This document shows, piece by piece, positions 59,587-64,000 of a stretch of 64,000 nucleotides of DNA. Position numbers and translations under genes: made by a program. The DNA is from UBA6382 sp963617965 (GTDB lineage: Bacteria > Bacteroidota > Bacteroidia > Bacteroidales > Bacteroidaceae). The DNA is taken from assembly GCA_963617965.1 (NCBI GenBank), contig CAVEQO010000005.1, positions 1 through 64,000 on the forward strand, read 5' to 3'. Below the pieces are notes generated by a model that was not told the origin of the DNA, did not search any database, and saw only the letters and a program-made list of their open reading frames with translations. Position 1 is the first letter of the stretch. Every line of letters starts with the position of its first letter.

Positions 59587-60507
59587 TCATTGCAATACAC
59601 TAAGGTTGGCGGCCAGAAACTGGCGCACCCTGTCTTCCGGCAGACCGCGTCTGACGGCGTAGTCCTCCAGCTGGTCACGGTCAATCTGACCCACGGCAAA
59701 ATAGGAAGCTCCTGCATAGGCAATCATCAGTCCCGTCACCGTGGCGTGTGGGCGCATTGCTCCATTTTCGGTCAGAGTGATACCGAGCTCTTCCATCTTT
59801 ATGAGACCGTTCAGAATGAAATTGAGGCTCTGGTCGGGCAGCGAAGGATATCCCACTGCGGGCCGGATGCCTTGGCAGCGTTCGTGCAGCAGGTCATCCG
59901 TAGACAAGTCTTCGTCGGGGGCATACCCCCATATCTCGCGGCGTACCTCAAGGTGAAGTGCACAGGCGGCCGCCTCGGCAAGACGGTCACACAGAGTCTG
60001 TCCCAGCATCACGTTGTAGGCATCACCGGAAAAGGCCTTCTCCGGGTCAAACTTCACTGTTGTGGCAAATACTCCGATGCGGTCAGGAACGCCGGACTCG
60101 AGCGGGCGCACAAAATCAGCCATGCAACGGCTGGGCTTTCCTTCGGCCACGACCTGCTGTCTCAGACACGGAATGGTCACCATGCGCCCCTCTCCGTCAG
60201 AAACCAGAATGTCATCTCCTCTGGAGTTCGCTTCGAAAAGCCCTACCCTGCCAAACACCGCAGCCTGTGCTGCAAGCCTGTCCAGCATACGGAGAGCATC
60301 GGCAACGAGAGCCAGTGCCTCTTGCGCCTGGGCGCGGTTGTCTGCCCCCAACGTGGTCAACCAGGTCTCCCGGCACGCGCAGCACTGGTGCAGCGATGCT
60401 GCCGAGGCATACTTTGCCGGCATCTGCCACGCATGCAGAAAATACGTCCAGTCTATATAAGGCCTGAGTTGTTCTATGCTATATTGCCGTGTCGCTGTCA
60501 TGATCAA
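59587..60507 (-). CDS. Stand-alone MetH reactivation (AdoMet-binding) domain protein
   Basis: Resembles the C-terminal activation domain of cobalamin-dependent methionine synthase, which binds AdoMet to remethylate the oxidised cofactor. The 306 residues contain LRPYIDWTYFLHAW (~14-27) and the AdoMet motif RPAVGYPSLPDQS (215-227). The catalytic and cobalamin-binding modules of MetH are not on this protein, and no metH gene is in the window, so the rest must be encoded elsewhere, if this is its function. It overlaps pyrC by 29 bp. Confidence 0.85.
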   Translation of the reverse strand: MIMTATRQYSIEQLRPYIDWTYFLHAWQMPAKYASAASLHQCCACRETWLTTLGADNRAQAQEALALVADALRMLDRLAAQAAVFGRVGLFEANSRGDDILVSDGEGRMVTIPCLRQQVVAEGKPSRCMADFVRPLESGVPDRIGVFATTVKFDPEKAFSGDAYNVMLGQTLCDRLAEAAACALHLEVRREIWGYAPDEDLSTDDLLHERCQGIRPAVGYPSLPDQSLNFILNGLIKMEELGITLTENGAMRPHATVTGLMIAYAGASYFAVGQIDRDQLEDYAVRRGLPEDRVRQFLAANLSVLQ

Positions 60508-61840
60508 ACTCTATCGCTTCTCCTCTGTATTCGGGGGCAGTGAATCCCCTGTCTTTCCGGTAGATGACCGTACCGTTGCACATTGTGGCGGCAATCCGCC
60601 AGTTGAGTTCCTGCCCCGCATATGGAGTCCAGCCGCATTTGCTTATCACGTCATCGTCGGTCACGGTGTACGGCTCCGCCAGATGCTCCAGCATCACGAG
60701 ATCGGCCTTGTACCCCTTGCGGATGAAGCCGCGCCGTTTCACCCCGAAAAAACGCGCCGGATTGTGGCACATCAGTTCCACTACCTGCGTAATGTCTACC
60801 GCACCCCTCTCTGCCAGCTGGAGCATCAGGGGCAACGAGAACTGCACCGACGGCATGCCTGACGCTGCCGTGAACACCCCTCCGCACTTGTCGCCAAGAA
60901 GATGGGGGGCATGATCCGTAGCTACCGTGAACACCTTGCCGTCACGCAGGGCGGCAATCAGTTCTGTCTGGCACACGGAAGACTTGATGGCAGGGTTGCA
61001 TTTGATGCGTGCGCCCAGAGTACGGTAATCCCCGTCATTGAAACAGAGGTATGCCACACACACCTCGGCTTTTACGTTGTTTCCCCCACACCGGGCTATC
61101 TCTTCAATTTCCGCGCCGGTTGACACATGAGCCACAAGCAGTCTCGCACCGCTGCTGGCGGCAAGTTCCAGAGCCTTGCGGGTGGAGTCAATGCATTCTT
61201 TCGCATTTCGGATTACGGGGTGATATTCCACCCCGGCATCTTCGCCCGCCAAAGCCCTTACATTCGCCTCATTGCGGACTATCTGGGCAGTATCCTCACA
61301 ATGCACCACCACAGGGAGGTTTCTTGTGCGGGCAAGGCGGAATATCCCGTCAAGCGTCTTCGTGTCCTCCACAAGCATATTGCCCGTAGACGCTCCCATG
61401 AAAAGTTTTATGCCGGGCACCGATGAAACGGGTACACGCTCAAGTGACGGGAGATTGTCGTTCGTGGCTCCTATGTAGAATGCGTAGTTCACGAGGCTCC
61501 TGGTCCTGCCGAGTTCCATCTTGCCGCCAAGTTCCGCAAGACCGGTGGTTTGCGGCTTGGTGTTTGGCATGTCAAAAAACGAGGTCACGCCCCCCGCTGC
61601 CGCCGCACGGCTCTCACTCCCTATATCGGCCTTTTGCGTGAGTCCGGGTTCACGGAAATGGACGTGTTCGTCTATCACGCCTGGTATGACATAACGCCCG
61701 CCGGCATCGACAACATCACCTTCGGGCTCAAAGGGACAACCGTCCTGTGCTACTTCGGCGATTGCCGTGCCGGAAATCTTGAGACTGCCTTTGAAAATCC
61801 GGCCTTCGTTTACTATCAGGGCATTGACAACGGAAATCAC
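60479..61840 (-). CDS. pyrC: Dihydroorotase, class I
   Basis: Cyclises carbamoyl-aspartate to dihydroorotate in pyrimidine synthesis. The 453-residue form has the zinc-binding DEHVHFREPG, the carbamylated-Lys region GIKLFMGASTG, HCEDTA and ATDHAPH. The start is inferred to be the GTG at 61840, because it matches the family N-terminus (ISVVNALIVNEGR); an ATG at 61915 would overlap the glycosyltransferase gene by about 64 bp. It overlaps the MetH-domain gene by 29 bp, so the two are probably coupled. Confidence 0.9.
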   Translation of the reverse strand: MISVVNALIVNEGRIFKGSLKISGTAIAEVAQDGCPFEPEGDVVDAGGRYVIPGVIDEHVHFREPGLTQKADIGSESRAAAAGGVTSFFDMPNTKPQTTGLAELGGKMELGRTRSLVNYAFYIGATNDNLPSLERVPVSSVPGIKLFMGASTGNMLVEDTKTLDGIFRLARTRNLPVVVHCEDTAQIVRNEANVRALAGEDAGVEYHPVIRNAKECIDSTRKALELAASSGARLLVAHVSTGAEIEEIARCGGNNVKAEVCVAYLCFNDGDYRTLGARIKCNPAIKSSVCQTELIAALRDGKVFTVATDHAPHLLGDKCGGVFTAASGMPSVQFSLPLMLQLAERGAVDITQVVELMCHNPARFFGVKRRGFIRKGYKADLVMLEHLAEPYTVTDDDVISKCGWTPYAGQELNWRIAATMCNGTVIYRKDRGFTAPEYRGEAIEFDHDSDTAI

Positions 61841-61851
61841 TGGCCGGAAAT

Positions 61852-62625
61852 TTAACTGCGCCCTTTCAGGCTGCGCTGTTTCATCTTTCTGTACTTGCCC
61901 GTGAGGCTGTCCCACTTGAGACGCACTACCCCGAACATGGCCTCGCCGAAGATTCCTCCGCTCATCTTGCTTGTACCCTGCTGGCGGTTTACAAACACCA
62001 CGCTGACTTCCTTGATTCTGAAGCCCAACTTGTAGGCGGTGAACTTCATCTCAATCTGGAAAGCGTAGCCCTTGAAGCGTATGGAGTCAAGGTCTATGGT
62101 CTCAAGTACCTCACGACGGTAGCACTTGAAACCTGCCGTAGTATCATGTATCTTCAACCCGGTCACAAAACGCACGTATTTGCTCGCATAATAGCTCATC
62201 AGCACGCGTCCCATGGGCCAGTTGACCACGTTGACACCAGTGACGTAGCGGCTTCCGACAGCAAGGTCGTAGCCCTCGTCGTGACAGGCGGCATAGAGGC
62301 GTGGCACGTCGGAGGGCGCATGACTGAAATCGGCGTCCATCTCAAATATGTACTTATACTCCTTGTGTGCCAAAGCCCACTTGAAGCCTGCAATATATGC
62401 GGTGCCAAGCCCGAGCTTCCCGCTGCGCTCTATCAGGTGGACCCGTTCTGCGAACCGGCTCTCGCCCTGCATACCCCTCACGATGTCGGCGGTACCGTCG
62501 GGCGATCCGTCGTCAATGACCAGCACGTCATAGGGGCCTTCAAGGTCAAAGATTGCCGTGATGATATTACGTATGTTTTCTTTCTCGTTGTAAGTGGGAA
62601 TGACAATAACGCTGTCTGGCTGCAT
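61852..62625 (-). CDS. Family 2 glycosyltransferase, polyprenol-phosphate mannose synthase-like
   Basis: Predicted to move a sugar from a nucleotide donor to polyprenol phosphate. The 257 residues have the N-terminal VIVIPTYNEKENI, the metal-binding VIDDGSPDGTADI and MDADFSH, then VVNWPMGRVLMSYYASKY, and the C-terminal FVNRQQGTSKMSG typical of the DPM1 branch. The ATG at 62625 matches the family start; an ATG at 62715 lies upstream of the promoter. First gene of the minus-strand run. Confidence 0.88.
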   Translation of the reverse strand: MQPDSVIVIPTYNEKENIRNIITAIFDLEGPYDVLVIDDGSPDGTADIVRGMQGESRFAERVHLIERSGKLGLGTAYIAGFKWALAHKEYKYIFEMDADFSHAPSDVPRLYAACHDEGYDLAVGSRYVTGVNVVNWPMGRVLMSYYASKYVRFVTGLKIHDTTAGFKCYRREVLETIDLDSIRFKGYAFQIEMKFTAYKLGFRIKEVSVVFVNRQQGTSKMSGGIFGEAMFGVVRLKWDSLTGKYRKMKQRSLKGRS

Positions 62626-62684
62626 AGGAATACGATGTTTTGTTAGGGGCAGACTTTGCAGCTGCCCCTTGTTACAGTAGTGGG

Positions 62685-62692
62685 CAAAGATA
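62685..62692 (-). promoter_or_regulatory. Bacteroidota -7 box at the head of the minus-strand gene run
   Basis: TATCTTTG on the minus strand, about 60 bp before the glycosyltransferase ATG at 62625. A 7-bp GC-rich hairpin (GGGGCAG/CTGCCCC) lies between. Confidence 0.55.
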
Positions 62693-62789
62693 CTGTTTTT
62701 TGACCGAAACGGCACTTGATGCCAGTGTTTTTCTTGTTGCTTTTAACTTTTTTAAAACTGCGTCCGGTGTCTTGTCGCACACAAACCGC

Positions 62790-62797
62790 TAACTTTG
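62790..62797 (+). promoter_or_regulatory. Bacteroidota -7 box for the second nitroreductase gene
   Basis: TAACTTTG, 27 bp before the ATG at 62825; no clear -33 element at the usual spacing. Confidence 0.5.
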
Positions 62798-62824
62798 CGG
62801 GCAACCAACCAAAAACACATAGTC

Positions 62825-63349
62825 ATGAACGAAACTCTCAGAACTCTTGAAACACGGCGCAGCGTGCGGTGTTTTGACCCCTCAAGAATGCCGGACGACA
62901 CCACGCTGGAGCAAATTGTCAGAGCCGGCGAATACGCACCTACCGGCATGGGTATGCAGTCTCCGTGCATAGTGGTGGTCACCGACAAGGCCACGCGCGA
63001 TCTCCTGTCACGACTCAATGCCCGGGTGATGAATACCGACCAAGACCCGTTCTACGGTGCTCCTGCGATTATGGTGGTACTGGCGAACCGCGAACGCCCC
63101 ACCTACATCTACGACGGCTCTCTTGTGATGGGCAATCTCATGAACGCCGCCCACTCGCTGGAACTGGGCAGCTGCTGGATTCACCGAGCACGCGAAGTCT
63201 TCAGCTCTGACGAGGGCAAACGGTTGCTTGCCGACTGGGGTATTGAAGGAGATTACGAAGGCATAGGTCATGTGGCGTTGGGCTATGCGCTCAAAGAGCC
63301 GCAGGCTCCAAAGCCGCGCAAGGCGGACTATGCCGTCTGGATAAAATAA
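62825..63349 (+). CDS. Nitroreductase family protein
   Basis: Second flavoprotein oxidoreductase of this family in the window. The 174 residues have TRRSVRCFDPSRMPD (FMN-binding Arg cluster), VRAGEYAPTGMGMQSP, AHSLELGSCWIH and IGHVALGYALKEP, closer to the NfsA/Nox-like short group. Substrate unknown. The ATG at 62825 follows the -7 box. The terminal APKPRKADYAVWIK is positively charged. Confidence 0.87.
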   Translation: MNETLRTLETRRSVRCFDPSRMPDDTTLEQIVRAGEYAPTGMGMQSPCIVVVTDKATRDLLSRLNARVMNTDQDPFYGAPAIMVVLANRERPTYIYDGSLVMGNLMNAAHSLELGSCWIHRAREVFSSDEGKRLLADWGIEGDYEGIGHVALGYALKEPQAPKPRKADYAVWIK

Positions 63350-63510
63350 CACCCTGCCGGAGATTGCCCGGCAAGACGGCGCGGGATTTCCCCGTTGGGA
63401 GCACGGAATCCAAATTACAATCCTCACTTGCCATCGGTGCGCATTGTCAGCCGGCATACGCGCCTTTGCCGCTTGCGCATATCCAAAAAAACCAATTACC
63501 AAACACAAGG

Positions 63511-63542
63511 TTTGGATTATAGTTCTGTTTATGCTAACTTTG
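63511..63542 (+). promoter_or_regulatory. Promoter of the LptF/LptG-like gene
   Basis: TTTG (63511-63514), 20 bp, TAACTTTG (63535-63542), a full consensus match. A short palindrome (CCAAAC/GTTTGG) overlaps the -33 element. Confidence 0.7.
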
Positions 63543-63628
63543 CATTGATATAGCAAAACTTTTGCCGATCCTGCCGGACTGGCAACCGCAGGGTACACGC
63601 ATCCGGCCGACGCTTCCTTATGCTTGGC

Positions 63629-64000
63629 ATGAAGAAAATAGACATATTCATTCTCCGCAAGTTCTTCCAGCTCTTTCTGGGATGTTTTCTGATTTGCCTG
63701 TTTGTCTTCATGATGCAGTTCGTGTGGAAGCATATTGAGACAATGGTCGGCAAAGGACTCGGAATGGACGTTCTGGCACAGTTTTTCTTCTATATGGCCC
63801 TGACCCTCGTGCCGATGGCCCTGCCCATGTCGGTACTGCTGACTTCCCTGCTCACGTTCGGCAATATGGGTGAACAGCTGGAACTCACCGCCATGAAGGC
63901 TGCCGGCATACCGCTGCTGCGCATAATGCGCCCCATACTTGTCACCGCACTGATACTCACAGGAGTGTCGTTCTACTTTCAGAACAACATAAGCCCGAAA
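63629..64000 (+). CDS. LptF/LptG family permease, truncated by the window end
   Basis: Inner-membrane permease of the lipopolysaccharide exporter (LptB2FG). The visible 124 residues show a first membrane helix (~12-32), MVGKGLGMDVLAQFFFYMAL, and then a second and third helix with LTAMKAAGIPLLRIM, the charged coupling segment of this family. The frame is open to the last base. The ATG at 63629 (MKKIDIF) is preferred over one 9 bp earlier. Confidence 0.88.
   Translation, partial: MKKIDIFILRKFFQLFLGCFLICLFVFMMQFVWKHIETMVGKGLGMDVLAQFFFYMALTLVPMALPMSVLLTSLLTFGNMGEQLELTAMKAAGIPLLRIMRPILVTALILTGVSFYFQNNISPK

Noticed and set aside
63354..63375. GC-rich hairpin after the second nitroreductase as a terminator
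   Set aside because: The stem is only 5-6 bp and is not followed by a T-run.
1..64000. CRISPR arrays, rRNA and tRNA genes
   Set aside because: No regularly spaced repeats or cloverleaf-like sequences were seen by eye in the intergenic regions; a dedicated tRNA scan was not possible here.

Overview
The window reads as a chromosome segment of a Bacteroidota bacterium, order Bacteroidales, most likely Prevotellaceae-like. The signs are a fused FeoA-FeoB iron transporter, lineage-typical families (DUF4836, DUF4369, DUF4468, DUF4890, GEVED, a long NusB), a C-terminal YDLSGQRM-type tail on a secreted enzyme, almost no Shine-Dalgarno sequences, and many Bacteroidota promoters with a TAnnTTTG -7 box about 20 bp after a TTTG -33 box. 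Most of the window is dense housekeeping sequence. Two A+T-richer accessory patches interrupt it, at about 0.3-4.8 kb and 33.65-36.1 kb.

Layout. 0.1-0.8 kb: a small membrane protein and a structured intergenic repeat. 0.8-4.8 kb: a type II restriction-modification cassette (TdeIII-like endonuclease, C5-cytosine methylase, Dam-like adenine methylase carrying the remnant of a second methylase), bracketed by imperfect 27-bp direct repeats. 4.9-9.3 kb: GNAT, DUF3298 lipoprotein, DUF4468, rsmA and a CorA transporter. 9.4-18.1 kb: DUF349 protein, SGNH hydrolase, dnaX, lysS, pgi, HAD phosphatase. 18.1-21.7 kb (minus): DUF4836 lipoprotein, ABC ATPase, FtsX-like permease. 21.9-31.7 kb: tcdA, clpB (minus), secreted GH16 enzyme, GNAT, nusB-yajC-ybbR-coaE. 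31.8-33.6 kb: rplY, pth, hslR. 33.65-36.1 kb: accessory scar with an IS3-family transposase remnant, an intact Fic protein and a RecQ fragment, between two copies of a 15-bp direct repeat and ending in a second, inverted copy of the structured repeat. 36.1-37.7 kb (minus): an IspD/TarI-like cytidylyltransferase overlapping a CDP-alcohol phosphotransferase.

37.9-43.1 kb is the most striking part: a Phe/Tyr biosynthesis operon (pheA, aminotransferase, DAHP synthase-chorismate mutase, tyrA, threonine-aldolase-like gene). It is preceded by a promoter, a leader peptide with nine consecutive Phe/Tyr codons, and mutually exclusive antiterminator and terminator hairpins. This looks like a complete ribosome-mediated transcription attenuator in a Bacteroidota genome.

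43.2-52.7 kb: DUF4890 protein, membrane protein, DivIC-like protein, sppA, lpxK, thiL, DUF4369 lipoprotein, slyD-aroC, nitroreductase, ferritin. 52.7-62.6 kb: an almost gap-free minus-strand run (glycosyltransferase, pyrC, stand-alone MetH activation domain, metallophosphoesterase, plsC, feoAB, a small FeoB-associated protein, MBOAT acyltransferase, SGNH partner). 62.8-64 kb: a second nitroreductase and the start of an LptF/LptG permease cut by the window edge. I saw no rRNA, tRNA or CRISPR array.
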